The notes beneath the pieces are model-generated. The model worked only from the letters and a program-made list of their open reading frames with translations. It did not search any database and was not told the origin of the DNA. A program made the position numbers and the translations under genes. From assembly GCA_045595965.1 (NCBI GenBank), contig JAZOBN010000013.1, forward strand, positions 1-53,750: a DNA stretch of 53,750 nucleotides, given 5' to 3'. Origin of the DNA: CAAGNP01 sp045595965. GTDB lineage: Bacteria > Bacteroidota > Bacteroidia > Bacteroidales > UBA932. Numbering within the stretch: the stretch's first letter is position 1; each line of letters starts with the position of its first letter. Positions 42,527-50,771 of the stretch are shown piece after piece.

Positions 42527-43303
42527 ATGTTGTGGAAAAAGAGAACATTTGATGTATACGGGGAACAAGGCGGAATCTCCACCTCCCTTACACTCCCTGC
42601 TGGTTTCAATCCGGAGAAAGACCGTTGCCCTATGGTCATTATAATGCACGGCTTTATGGCTAGCAAACGGTTCTATCCCGTCCCTAATATTGCCAAATCA
42701 CTGGCTAAGGCAGGTATTGCATCTATAAGTTTTGATTTCAATGCCCACGGAAAAAGCGAGGGGAAATTCATCGATATGACTATTGCCAACGAAATCGGTG
42801 ATGCAAAGGCGGTATTCGATTACGTGTGTACCCTTCCGTATGTCACCAATATTGCCTTATTGGGTCATTCACAAGGTGGCGTAGTAGCAGGGATGATGGC
42901 TGGAGAGATGGAGAACAATACACGCAAGCCTGTGTGTCTTGTACAGATGGCACCTGCTGCTGTATTGAAGGATGATGCAATTGCAGGGCAATGTATGGGC
43001 AAAAAGTACAATGCATCAAACCCGCCTGAGTATGTCAATGTGATGTTTCACAAACTTGGGAGGAAATTCATTCTTGCAGCACAAAAACTGCCCATTTATG
43101 AGACCTCTGCAAAATTTAGCGGTAAAGTTCTGATTCTCCAGGGTAAAGATGATAAGATTGTCCCCTATTCTTACAGCGAAAAATATCATGAGGTGTATCA
43201 GAACAGCGAACTTCAGATTCTTGAAAATGAGGGGCACCTGATGAACAACAACAAAGAGAAAATACTCTCTATCATAACAGATTTCCTCAAATCCAATCTA
43301 TAA
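42527..43303 (+). CDS. Alpha/beta hydrolase, feruloyl/cinnamoyl-esterase-like
   Basis: A 258-residue hydrolase: IIMHGFMASK (oxyanion HG), FDFNAHGKSEG, nucleophile elbow GHSQGGVVAG (Ser115), VLILQGKDDKIVPY (catalytic Asp) and LENEGHLM (catalytic His). The spacing and FDFNAHG.S.G block resemble the bacterial cinnamoyl esterase-like group. No signal peptide, so cytoplasmic. Last gene of the long operon, before an imperfect hairpin. It could release aryl acids for the ligase, or be a general acyl hydrolase. Confidence 0.8.
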   Translation: MLWKKRTFDVYGEQGGISTSLTLPAGFNPEKDRCPMVIIMHGFMASKRFYPVPNIAKSLAKAGIASISFDFNAHGKSEGKFIDMTIANEIGDAKAVFDYVCTLPYVTNIALLGHSQGGVVAGMMAGEMENNTRKPVCLVQMAPAAVLKDDAIAGQCMGKKYNASNPPEYVNVMFHKLGRKFILAAQKLPIYETSAKFSGKVLILQGKDDKIVPYSYSEKYHEVYQNSELQILENEGHLMNNNKEKILSIITDFLKSNL

Positions 43304-43316
43304 AAAGAATAAGACT

Positions 43317-43371
43317 AAACAGGTGGGGTATTCTAAGACTTTCCCAAGGAATACACCCTCTTGTTTGTATA
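43317..43371 (+). terminator. Imperfect hairpin at the end of the cluster
   Basis: Arms at 43317-43333 (aaacaggtggggtattc) and 43349-43366 (gaatacaccctcttgttt) pair with a few mismatches and a bulge, 13 bp after the last gene; the T tract is weak. Likely the end of the 21-kb operon. Confidence 0.5.
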
Positions 43372-43740
43372 TTTATCAAGAGTAACTACTTGATGTAGTT
43401 TAGAATATGAAGTAGCAGCAGTTCTGATAAAAGAAAGTTCTCATTTTATCTGGACTGCTATATTTTTATTGTGAAGTTATCTTGAAATCTTCTAATGCGG
43501 CCTCTAATTCAGACTCTGACTGCGATTCCCTCATTTCATAGTCTGGGTCATCTGGGCACTCTTATATCCGGGAGGATATACCGGACCTATACAGATTCCT
43601 GTATTTACTTCGCTCGAGACCGCTATTTTTCGCACTTTCTCAGCCGAATAAGATTTTCTGTACTTCTTCCTGCGTAGCATCTGTCACGACGCATGGTTTT
43701 CCTGTGGATTTTCTTGCGTCGTGGCAGATGGTCGACCCAA
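43372..43740. other. Intergenic stretch with a solitary hairpin repeat
   Basis: No gene is supported in this stretch. It contains a small palindrome tatatcc/ggatata (43563-43580) and, at 43685-43723, one relic of the cacgacgca...tgcgtcgtg hairpin that forms the array at 10.3 kb. Confidence 0.5.
43685..43723. repeat. Solitary copy of the cacgacgca/tgcgtcgtg hairpin
   Basis: Stems of 9 bp at 43685-43693 and 43715-43723; loop of 21 bases including gtgga and ttttct as in the 10.3-kb units. It lies 33 kb away and directly after the end of a minus-strand gene, so the unit is a dispersed element. Confidence 0.8.
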
Positions 43741-44556
43741 TTAGTAGATATACTCCCTTTTTCCTGACATCCAGTATTTAGCCCAGGCTGTGATAAGTTC
43801 ATTCTCGTCAGAGTACCAGGCTTTCTGATAGAGTCTCTTCACCTCATCCAGCCAGGCGTGGCTGCGGTTCTGGTCATCACCAACATCTGCTGTACCACCT
43901 GCCTCATAATACATTTCACGTGATGTGCTTGAAATACGGGCATAACGTCCTGTGTTAGGTTTTAGATGTTGGTTCTCCATCTCGTTGATATAGAACTGGA
44001 GATGTTCTTCTGTGCAAGTACTGTCCACCCTGGGAAAATTCTCAGCATCTGCAAGATATACTGTCACACCATCCTTGAACACATAAGGTCTGAAATGGTT
44101 TTTTACATACATCGCCTCGTAAACAACACCTTTTACAGGGAACTGTGCCCCTGACTGCCACTTGATAAAGTTCGACAAACGTTTGATATCCTCATATCTG
44201 AGTGTATCGGTTGCCTGGTGTACAGCATTGAGAATCCACATCGACAACTGGCGTGGAGAGGGGTTCAACATATATACCAACCCTTTTTTAGGTTTGTTTA
44301 TCTTCACATCCACCCCTGTATAGTACTCATACAATTTCACAGGGAATCCCTCCCATCCGGGAATCTCGGTGTTTTCTCCAAGATATTTCTCTGCCATATA
44401 TGCAGAAGCAAGGACATCTGCACTGCGGGCATCCATGACCTCAAGGCTATCTTTGAGATAGGCCCTCATAACAGGATCATCATACTTTCTCCAGGTCTGG
44501 TCACCACAAGAGGCAAATAATACGATTGACACAACAATCAAGAGCAATTTTCTCAT
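43741..44556 (-). CDS. Lipoprotein of unknown function
   Basis: A 271-residue protein with lipoprotein signal peptide (MRKLLLIVVSIVLFASCGD; lipidated Cys17). The mature part has aromatic-rich segments (YEYYTGVD, GKREYIY) and no family I recognise. It is the last gene of a minus-strand run starting with FKBP lipoproteins, 21 bp after the SDR gene. Confidence 0.75.
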   Translation of the reverse strand: MRKLLLIVVSIVLFASCGDQTWRKYDDPVMRAYLKDSLEVMDARSADVLASAYMAEKYLGENTEIPGWEGFPVKLYEYYTGVDVKINKPKKGLVYMLNPSPRQLSMWILNAVHQATDTLRYEDIKRLSNFIKWQSGAQFPVKGVVYEAMYVKNHFRPYVFKDGVTVYLADAENFPRVDSTCTEEHLQFYINEMENQHLKPNTGRYARISSTSREMYYEAGGTADVGDDQNRSHAWLDEVKRLYQKAWYSDENELITAWAKYWMSGKREYIY

Positions 44557-44577
44557 AACACTTATTTTTAAGAATGA

Positions 44578-45957
44578 TTATACCATTTTTTTCAAACACT
44601 CAGGGCACCAGTGCCCCCCCTTGAGAACTGCATTAGGGGTCATTTCAAACACATTTGAGCAACTGCATCTCCATTTCAATGGGGTAAAAAAATCACCAGC
44701 CGCCATCTCTTCAGAGAGACATTCTCCCCCTTTGAAGCGTGCTGCATTTTTCATATCTTCCAGAGTCAGTTCGCCATCCCCCTTCCCCTCATCATATCCA
44801 TGATCAAGTACGACCGGGATATCTGACGGTCTGCTCCTGTCGAAACTCTCCCATCCCCCTATCTGTTTCCACTCATCCACTGATCCAAAATGGGCCTCAA
44901 TCCTCTCCTGAACATCGTGTTTGAACCAATACATAGTTCCAAGTTCATCATTTGTGGTGAGATATCTCATAAAACCCTTTATTGCAAATGCAGGTGCAAT
45001 GGGTGCAAGGTTGAAATACCACGGGACCCTTTTTTTCAATCTTTGGAAATAGAGCTTTGAATCGATATTCTCCCTGAAATGGAGAATATCTTCCAATTTA
45101 TCTGCATCGGTGTACCATTGTCCATGGAAATTTCTTGTAGCGAACCAGTTTCGCTCAAAGACCTTCTCCACTTCAGGGCAGGAAATTGCATCGAGAAGGA
45201 GTTTTTCAAACTCATAATTTGTCAGACGATAAGAAGGTCCGCTGCTCAAATTATAGAACCCTCTCCAGAAACTCTCCGGCACCCACTCTTCACAGACATT
45301 AGCAAGTACCCTTCCCGAATCTTCAACGGTACTCCACTCAAGGACACCGGAGAACGGGACATGAAAAGTGATGGGATTATTTGCCTTGGTCAATAGTTCG
45401 GGATACAACATTCCACTTTGACGGATCGATACCCATCTCTTTAATCCGGATTCTGTAAAAACGAGTTCTGATAGACATTTTGACAAAGAGTAGTAGTCCA
45501 GTTTGCTGGCCCTTATAGGATCTCCACACCTTCCCCAATGATAAGGGGCCTCGTGATGTCCGGTCTGTGCCACAGACCCAATATATACAACCCCTATCCT
45601 ATCACTGTCAGGCTGGGCCTTGACTGCATTTACAACATTTTGTGCAGAGGTCAGATTCACCTTCATTGTCTTATCCGGATAGCGGTCAGCAGCTGGGGAG
45701 ACCATTCCACCTACATGCAGGACATAATCTGCCCCTTCGACGCAACGCAATACATCGTTATAATTCAACAAATCACCCCATACTATATTTACATAGGGGT
45801 GATTCATATATTTCTTTAATTTTTTCCGATTTTTTTTGCTGGGACGGACAAGGATAGTGACCTCGAACTTGTCACCTCTGCTGATAAGTTCCTGAAAACC
45901 GGACCAACCCATATTGCCTGTAGCTCCGGTCAGAAAAACCTTTTTTCTGTTAGTCAT
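44578..45957 (-). CDS. Extended SDR (NAD-dependent epimerase-like) with C-terminal zinc ribbon
   Basis: A 459-residue protein. N-terminal extended SDR: FLTGATGNMGWSGF (Rossmann), HVGGMVSP, YYSLSKCLSEL with the YxxxK pair. The C-terminal 40 residues contain WRCSCSNVF and GHWCPECL, a CxC...CxxC pattern typical of a small zinc ribbon. The N-terminal part is expected to bind NAD(P) and act on a nucleotide sugar or similar ketone/alcohol. Zinc-ribbon fusion is unusual for an epimerase-type SDR. Overlaps the upstream FKBP gene by 8 bp. Confidence 0.82.
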   Translation of the reverse strand: MTNRKKVFLTGATGNMGWSGFQELISRGDKFEVTILVRPSKKNRKKLKKYMNHPYVNIVWGDLLNYNDVLRCVEGADYVLHVGGMVSPAADRYPDKTMKVNLTSAQNVVNAVKAQPDSDRIGVVYIGSVAQTGHHEAPYHWGRCGDPIRASKLDYYSLSKCLSELVFTESGLKRWVSIRQSGMLYPELLTKANNPITFHVPFSGVLEWSTVEDSGRVLANVCEEWVPESFWRGFYNLSSGPSYRLTNYEFEKLLLDAISCPEVEKVFERNWFATRNFHGQWYTDADKLEDILHFRENIDSKLYFQRLKKRVPWYFNLAPIAPAFAIKGFMRYLTTNDELGTMYWFKHDVQERIEAHFGSVDEWKQIGGWESFDRSRPSDIPVVLDHGYDEGKGDGELTLEDMKNAARFKGGECLSEEMAAGDFFTPLKWRCSCSNVFEMTPNAVLKGGHWCPECLKKMV

Positions 45958-46954
45958 TGTCCTCTATCCATATCTCGAAAAACAATGGGCAGTATGGAGG
46001 GATGCCATCACCGTTACCATCAGCACCATACCCCTCTTCATAGTAGAAGAAAGTTATACATTTCTCTCCATAATACAGTTCATCAGTAGCAATAGCTCTC
46101 GAGAAACCGGACACAAGGCTCGCATCCTCTATAATCTTTTCATAATCATCATCATACAAGAGAGAAAGTGCAGTATATTCTGATATACTTGAGAAAATAC
46201 CGTACTTTTTGGCGGTATCCTGAATATTTGTATCGAACACCCTACCATCCAGGAATCTTCCTATATAACGAATATTGATGGATGTTCCTGAGACAATTGT
46301 ATCCCCCTCCTCTTTACCTTCCACTTCATAAATCTTCTTGAAATAGAAACCCTTGCTTAAACTGTCCATCCCTTCATAGTTCTTGGCTGAATATTCTCTA
46401 AGCTGGGCTAACTGATATGTATCGATATCTTCAATAAGTTCGGTAACTGTGATATCATACTCAATGATAGAACCGTTTGACGCAATCACAGGCCCAGAAT
46501 AATCGGTATAAAGCCAAGGTGGAACAACTGCAACCACCCTCTCCCCTTTTCTCATTGTCTTGATAATATCATTCAGTGGATTAGAGAGGAAATCTGTCCC
46601 TACTTCAAGACACAGGTCTCCGTAATATTTGGCAGGAGAATAGTTACCAAGCAACATTGCCAGGGTATCTGAAGTATATCCGGCATATTCACCGGAGATA
46701 TACTTTGCCACATAGTTAGCCATAACAAAAGTGCTGTCCTCAGGATATTGTTTACCCTCCCCGCCTTCTCTTTTGAAAACATAAATATCATCTTCAATAG
46801 TCTCCATCCCCTCATATCCATGAACTGCGATATATGAGTTGAACACCCTTTCCTGGATAGAACGGCTGCTCTCTTCCACCTCCACCGCACATGAACATAT
46901 TACTGACACCAACAAGGAGAGGATCCCTATCCCCTTCAAACTTAATCTATTCAT
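45950..46954 (-). CDS. FKBP-type peptidyl-prolyl isomerase-like lipoprotein, two domains
   Basis: A 334-residue exported protein with a lipobox VICSCAV near residue 22. Two FKBP-like regions: about 95-180 (MRKGERVVAVVPPWLYTD, IIEYDITVTELIED) and about 215-334 (SINIRYIGRFLDGRVFDTN, CPLFFEIWIED). The first lacks several active-site residues of classic FKBPs, so it may bind peptides without catalysis. The domain order resembles GldI-like proteins, though gliding is not implied here. Overlaps the next FKBP gene by 8 bp. Confidence 0.75.
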   Translation of the reverse strand: MNRLSLKGIGILSLLVSVICSCAVEVEESSRSIQERVFNSYIAVHGYEGMETIEDDIYVFKREGGEGKQYPEDSTFVMANYVAKYISGEYAGYTSDTLAMLLGNYSPAKYYGDLCLEVGTDFLSNPLNDIIKTMRKGERVVAVVPPWLYTDYSGPVIASNGSIIEYDITVTELIEDIDTYQLAQLREYSAKNYEGMDSLSKGFYFKKIYEVEGKEEGDTIVSGTSINIRYIGRFLDGRVFDTNIQDTAKKYGIFSSISEYTALSLLYDDDYEKIIEDASLVSGFSRAIATDELYYGEKCITFFYYEEGYGADGNGDGIPPYCPLFFEIWIEDND

Positions 46955-47558
46955 CCTTTTCTTTTTTAATTACCTTTTCAATCCACACTTCATATATAAG
47001 TGCTGACAATTTTGGAATATTATATAATTTCTGGTTTCCGAATCCATATTCAGCAGAGAATGCAATTATCGCATGCTCCTGCTCCTTTGCATTGTAAAGA
47101 CCATTCTCCAACCCGGGAATAAGTGTTCCAGGGGTAAAAAGGATCTTTTTGGGAAGGGTATCTACCGTTAATGTATCAAACCCGGCCTCCTTAGCAATAG
47201 CTTTCACATTTGTTGAGAAAAGTTCCGAAGGTGCAGATGTAAAAACATAACCTGCATAATAGAAATGAACCGAATCTCCATACTCAATCGACAAGGTATC
47301 TACAATGGGTTTCACAACTACAGTATCCTTTGTGTAGATCACACCATCTACCTCCTTCTCAATGCGAACAACCTCATATCGGGGGATAAACTCAAGGAAA
47401 ACACGGTTTGAACCTTTATATCTGGTAATTGTAGAGTCGGGGAACTGTTTGCTGAGATAATTGTCTATATTCTCCTCCTGCCTAATCAAAGTCAGCTTCA
47501 TGTCTGACACACATGAAGCGACAAGGATCAAAACTATAATATAGAACCATTTTTTCAT
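46947..47558 (-). CDS. FKBP-type peptidyl-prolyl isomerase-like lipoprotein
   Basis: A 203-residue lipoprotein (lipobox LVASCVS, Cys16) with a single FKBP-like domain in residues 88-195: YGDSVHFYYAGYVF, PGTLIPGLENGLYNAKEQEHAIIAFSAEYGFGNQ, IYEVWIEKVIK. The GLENGLY.. and FSAEYGFG blocks match the FKBP core. It likely helps fold envelope proteins in the periplasm. First of a group of overlapping minus-strand genes; the DHH gene lies 30 bp upstream on the same strand. Confidence 0.82.
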   Translation of the reverse strand: MKKWFYIIVLILVASCVSDMKLTLIRQEENIDNYLSKQFPDSTITRYKGSNRVFLEFIPRYEVVRIEKEVDGVIYTKDTVVVKPIVDTLSIEYGDSVHFYYAGYVFTSAPSELFSTNVKAIAKEAGFDTLTVDTLPKKILFTPGTLIPGLENGLYNAKEQEHAIIAFSAEYGFGNQKLYNIPKLSALIYEVWIEKVIKKEKDE

Positions 47559-47588
47559 AGCACCCGGTGAAATACAAATCGTATGCCT

Positions 47589-48623
47589 CTATTTTCCTTT
47601 TTTCAAAAATTTGTCCAGAGAACTCCTGTAGTACTCCCCAATCTCGCCGACGGGAATATACAATCTTCCCCCTGCCGCCCTCTCATGGCCACCTCCGTTG
47701 AAGTATTGCTGAGAGAGATTATTGACAGAAATCCCCCCCTTTGATCGGAGAGAAACCCTTACAAATTCATCTGTCTCGGTAAAGAAAGCAGTAGTCTCAA
47801 TACCATCTATTAAAAGGGGCAAATTTACAAAACCTTCTGAATCTCCTTGCATATATTTGAACTGATTTTGCAGTTCTTTTGTCAAAATCATGTATGCAGC
47901 ACCGAGATCTTTCAACACCACCATCTCCTCCTTGAGCATGTGCCCCATGAGCCTCATCCTCTCCTGTGAATAACTCCCGAAAACCCTCTCACCAAGATCA
48001 TTCAGATTTATCCCCTTTTCGGTCAGTTTGGAGGCCATGAAAAATGTCCCTGCCCCCGTTGAATTCTTGAAGTTGTTGGTATCTGTCAACATCCCTGTAG
48101 CAAGTCCCAAAAGAGAAGAATAAGGGAGATTTTCTACACTGTTTCTCACCTTCGCAGTATTCATCAGGATATAAAAAAGAAGTTCACAGGTGGATGAAAG
48201 GTCAACAACCGAGCAGACAAGATCAAAACACTCCACTTGCGGCTGGGGATGATGGTCTATCAGGATTTTTCTGGCCGATTTGTTTGCAGAAAGGATATCT
48301 CCAAGCCATTCTGTCCTGCTCATCTTATTGAAATCCAAGCAAATAATAAGTTCTGCTTCATCAATAATCTGCTTCACCGCCTCCCGCTGATTGAAATAAA
48401 TCATATACTCTTTGTCTGGATCCAGAAATGAAAGGAACTTGGGATACTCATTTGGGAAAACAGCAACAGGTTTCTTCCCCTGGGACTCCAGAAATCTTAC
48501 CATTCCGGTTACAGAGCCCACCGAATCTCCATCGGGATTATAGTGTCCGACTACCACTATCTTTTCCCATTTTTCAATCTCTTTTTCAAAATCTGCTGCA
48601 AATTTTCTCGCTTGTTCTATCAT
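47589..48623 (-). CDS. DHH/DHHA1 phosphoesterase (NrnA-like)
   Basis: A 344-residue enzyme of the nanoRNase/pAp-phosphatase family. Motifs: VGHYNPDGDSVGS (motif I, with the usual HxxPDGD), ICLDFNK (motif II), LIDHHPQP (DHH), and a C-terminal DHHA1 end with GGHERAAGG. It degrades 2-5-nt RNA or pAp, or cyclic dinucleotide products such as pApA. Start taken at ATG 48623 because a TTG at 48647 lies within the -7 box. Divergent from the small membrane protein gene. Confidence 0.92.
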   Translation of the reverse strand: MIEQARKFAADFEKEIEKWEKIVVVGHYNPDGDSVGSVTGMVRFLESQGKKPVAVFPNEYPKFLSFLDPDKEYMIYFNQREAVKQIIDEAELIICLDFNKMSRTEWLGDILSANKSARKILIDHHPQPQVECFDLVCSVVDLSSTCELLFYILMNTAKVRNSVENLPYSSLLGLATGMLTDTNNFKNSTGAGTFFMASKLTEKGINLNDLGERVFGSYSQERMRLMGHMLKEEMVVLKDLGAAYMILTKELQNQFKYMQGDSEGFVNLPLLIDGIETTAFFTETDEFVRVSLRSKGGISVNNLSQQYFNGGGHERAAGGRLYIPVGEIGEYYRSSLDKFLKKGK

Positions 48624-48644
48624 TATTGACCTAATTTGTTTCTG

Positions 48645-48691
48645 CAAAATTAAAAATATATTGCAAGTACTAATTATTATTTTTACTTTTG
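48645..48691. promoter_or_regulatory. Divergent promoters of DHH and TM-anchored protein genes
   Basis: Minus-strand TAATTTTG (48652-48645) for the DHH gene. Plus-strand TTG (48661-48663), 20-base spacer, TACTTTTG (48684-48691), 48 bases before the ATG at 48740. Confidence 0.6.
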
Positions 48692-48739
48692 TAGGTCAAA
48701 AGACGTTAGATAGAACAATAATAATTATCAAATAATCAA

Positions 48740-49357
48740 ATGAAAACTTTAACCAAAATTCTGACTTACTTTGTATTCCCTGTAATCATCGTAGTATTGG
48801 GATACCTTCTTGTAGATAGCATTATGCAACCTGTAAGATTTGAAAATGAAGTTGATAAAAGAAAAGATGTCGCTATCGAAAGATTGAAAGACATCCGCGA
48901 TCTTCAAGTAGCTTACAAATCTTCTTACGGTAAATTTACCTCTGATGTTGACTCATTGGTAGATTTCTACAATAATGGTACTATCACAGTTATCAGACAA
49001 ATCGGTTCTATGGACGACTCTTTGGCAGTTGCTCAAAAGAGAGTTCGTCGTGACAGTATTAAAATTGCAGTGAAGGATACACTATTCAAAAACAGAAGCA
49101 ACTATGTAGTAGACTCTATCAAGTATATTCCTTTCGCAAATGGCAAAGAGGTTATTATGGAAGCTGTTGTAAAACTGGTTTCTGGTATCAATGTTCCTTT
49201 GTTTGAGGCATCTGTTCCATATGACGATCTACTCCAAGGCTTGGACAGACAACTTATCATCAACCTTAAAGCTGAACAAGAGAGACTTGGCAGATATAAA
49301 GGTCTTAGAGTTGGTAGCGTAACAACCCCTAACAACAACGCAGGTAACTGGGAATAA
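48740..49357 (+). CDS. Membrane-anchored protein of unknown function
   Basis: A 205-residue protein with one N-terminal transmembrane segment (about 10-28; ILTYFVFPVIIVVLGYLLV) then a mainly charged, probably helical periplasmic portion (EVDKRKDVAIERLKDIRDLQVAYKSSYGKF). The segment following the TM resembles the pilin/pseudopilin-like 'DI..LQ.AY....GKF..D...L..F' pattern of Bacteroidota conserved proteins, known only as hypothetical. Codon use looks favoured, as for a well expressed gene. Followed after 2 bp by a DUF3822 gene. Confidence 0.75.
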   Translation: MKTLTKILTYFVFPVIIVVLGYLLVDSIMQPVRFENEVDKRKDVAIERLKDIRDLQVAYKSSYGKFTSDVDSLVDFYNNGTITVIRQIGSMDDSLAVAQKRVRRDSIKIAVKDTLFKNRSNYVVDSIKYIPFANGKEVIMEAVVKLVSGINVPLFEASVPYDDLLQGLDRQLIINLKAEQERLGRYKGLRVGSVTTPNNNAGNWE

Positions 49358-49359
49358 TA

Positions 49360-50082
49360 ATGGCTAACAATACAGCTAACAGATTAACCATTCAAATTGA
49401 TTTGAGTGGTTTTTCTTTTAAGATAACCACCCCTTCCGGGGAAAAAGTGAAATCTGGAGAGAGGTCATTCCCATCGGGAATAGAGGAAGAATCTCAGATT
49501 GGAGCATATTTGGAGAAAGAGCTGAAAAACAACTCAACTCTCGCGAAACAATATGCTTCAGTAAGTGTCATATCCTCAATTTTCAAATATACCCTTGTTC
49601 CATCCGAATATTATGACCCCGAAAAAATGGGAGAGATACTCTTCGACGAGCATTGCAAAAGTGATGTTCAGGAGTATGATATAATGGACAAAGCTCTGAC
49701 CGTTTCACCAGGTTACACTATTTTCGCTATACATAAAGGGATCGTTTCAGCTATCAAGAATATTCAGCCGGATGCAGAATTCACCCCGGTAGTGTATCAG
49801 ATGATTGAAAAGATTCCGACATTCAAGGAGAACAATAAAATACTTCTCCATTTTGGCAAGGAGAAGACAGATATAGTTGCTGCTGAGAGAGGGAATCTCC
49901 TTCTGGTCAATTCCTTCCCTGCACCAGACCCTATCACTACCCTCTACTACCTTTTTATGGTAATTAAAGAGGTGATGTTCAACCCGGAATTCACCACATT
50001 GCAGATATTTGGAGATATTTCAAAAGGATTGAAGAAAGAGGTGTCAAGATACTTCAAAAATATAAACATTCATTCACTATAA
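49360..50082 (+). CDS. DUF3822 family protein
   Basis: A 240-residue soluble protein with the layout of DUF3822, an ASKHA-like fold of Bacteroidota with unknown role (LTIQIDLSGFSFKITT at the start; FGKEKTDIVAAERGNLLLVNSFPA in the middle; TLQIFGDISKGL near the end). In Bacteroidota it is usually next to rsmD, as here (11 bp gap). Confidence 0.8.
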   Translation: MANNTANRLTIQIDLSGFSFKITTPSGEKVKSGERSFPSGIEEESQIGAYLEKELKNNSTLAKQYASVSVISSIFKYTLVPSEYYDPEKMGEILFDEHCKSDVQEYDIMDKALTVSPGYTIFAIHKGIVSAIKNIQPDAEFTPVVYQMIEKIPTFKENNKILLHFGKEKTDIVAAERGNLLLVNSFPAPDPITTLYYLFMVIKEVMFNPEFTTLQIFGDISKGLKKEVSRYFKNINIHSL

Positions 50083-50093
50083 TACAATAAGGT

Positions 50094-50624
50094 ATGAGAA
50101 TCATCGGTGGAGATCTCAAAGGGAAAACAATCCTCCCATCAAACGGTTTCATGGCCCGTCCCACAACCGACTTTGCAAAAGAGGGACTTTTCAATATGCT
50201 CATCAACCGATATGATTTCTCTGAGTGCAGAGTATTGGACCTCTTTTCTGGTACCGGGAGTATCTCATACGAATTCGGCTCAAGAGGGTGCCCTGAGATA
50301 TATTCAATAGAGATGAACCCTCTTCATGCCAACTTTATCAAGAAAAGTGCATCGCAACTCGGATTGAAAGGGATGCAGGTTGTAAGACACAATGTCTTTG
50401 ACTTCATTGAGATTTGCAAGATAGATTTCGATATCATTTTTGCCGATCCTCCATATGATATAGAGGGGCTCGACACAATTCCCGATAGAGTCCTCTCCAA
50501 AGGGATCCTCAGAGAGGGTGGCACACTGATTCTGGAGCATCCGAAGACATATAATTTTGAATCACACCCACGTTTCAAAAGGGAAAAGAGGTACGGGAAT
50601 GTACATTTTTCATTTTTTGAATAA
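50094..50624 (+). CDS. rsmD: 16S rRNA (guanine(966)-N2)-methyltransferase
   Basis: A 176-residue class I methyltransferase. MRIIGGDLKGKTI start, RPTTDFAKEGLFNML, VLDLFSGTGSISYEFGSRG (SAM motif), FADPPYD (the N/DPPY catalytic motif IV) and TLILEHPK. Matches RsmD, which methylates G966 of 16S rRNA during 30S assembly. Confidence 0.95.
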   Translation: MRIIGGDLKGKTILPSNGFMARPTTDFAKEGLFNMLINRYDFSECRVLDLFSGTGSISYEFGSRGCPEIYSIEMNPLHANFIKKSASQLGLKGMQVVRHNVFDFIEICKIDFDIIFADPPYDIEGLDTIPDRVLSKGILREGGTLILEHPKTYNFESHPRFKREKRYGNVHFSFFE

Positions 50625-50639
50625 TTTGTGATAAAAAAA

Positions 50640-50670
50640 TTTGCAGATACAAAAAAAAGACCTACATTTG
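50640..50670 (+). promoter_or_regulatory. Promoter of tRNA-Asp
   Basis: TTTG (50640-50643), 19-base spacer, TACATTTG (50663-50670): a full Bacteroidota promoter, 27 bases before the tRNA. Confidence 0.7.
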
Positions 50671-50697
50671 CAATCCCAAAAGGGAACCAGACGAATT

Positions 50698-50771
50698 GGT
50701 GCGGTAGTTCAGCTGGTTAGAATACCGGCCTGTCACGCCGGGGGTCGCGGGTTCGAGTCCCGTCCGCACCG
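50698..50771 (+). tRNA. tRNA-Asp (GTC)
   Basis: A cloverleaf can be drawn: acceptor ggtgcgg/ccgcacc, anticodon stem ccggc/gccgg with loop ctgtcac (anticodon GTC), T-arm gttcgagt. Discriminator base is G, as required for Asp. CCA is not encoded. Its 3' end is the target of the duplication described at 50751-50948. Confidence 0.96.

Noticed and set aside
21983..43303. Flexirubin/dialkylresorcinol cluster (DarA/DarB type)
   Set aside because: No KAS III-like DarB, no cyclase and no ammonia-lyase are seen; the LolA, MMPL and GT2-acyltransferase set fits the aryl polyene type better.
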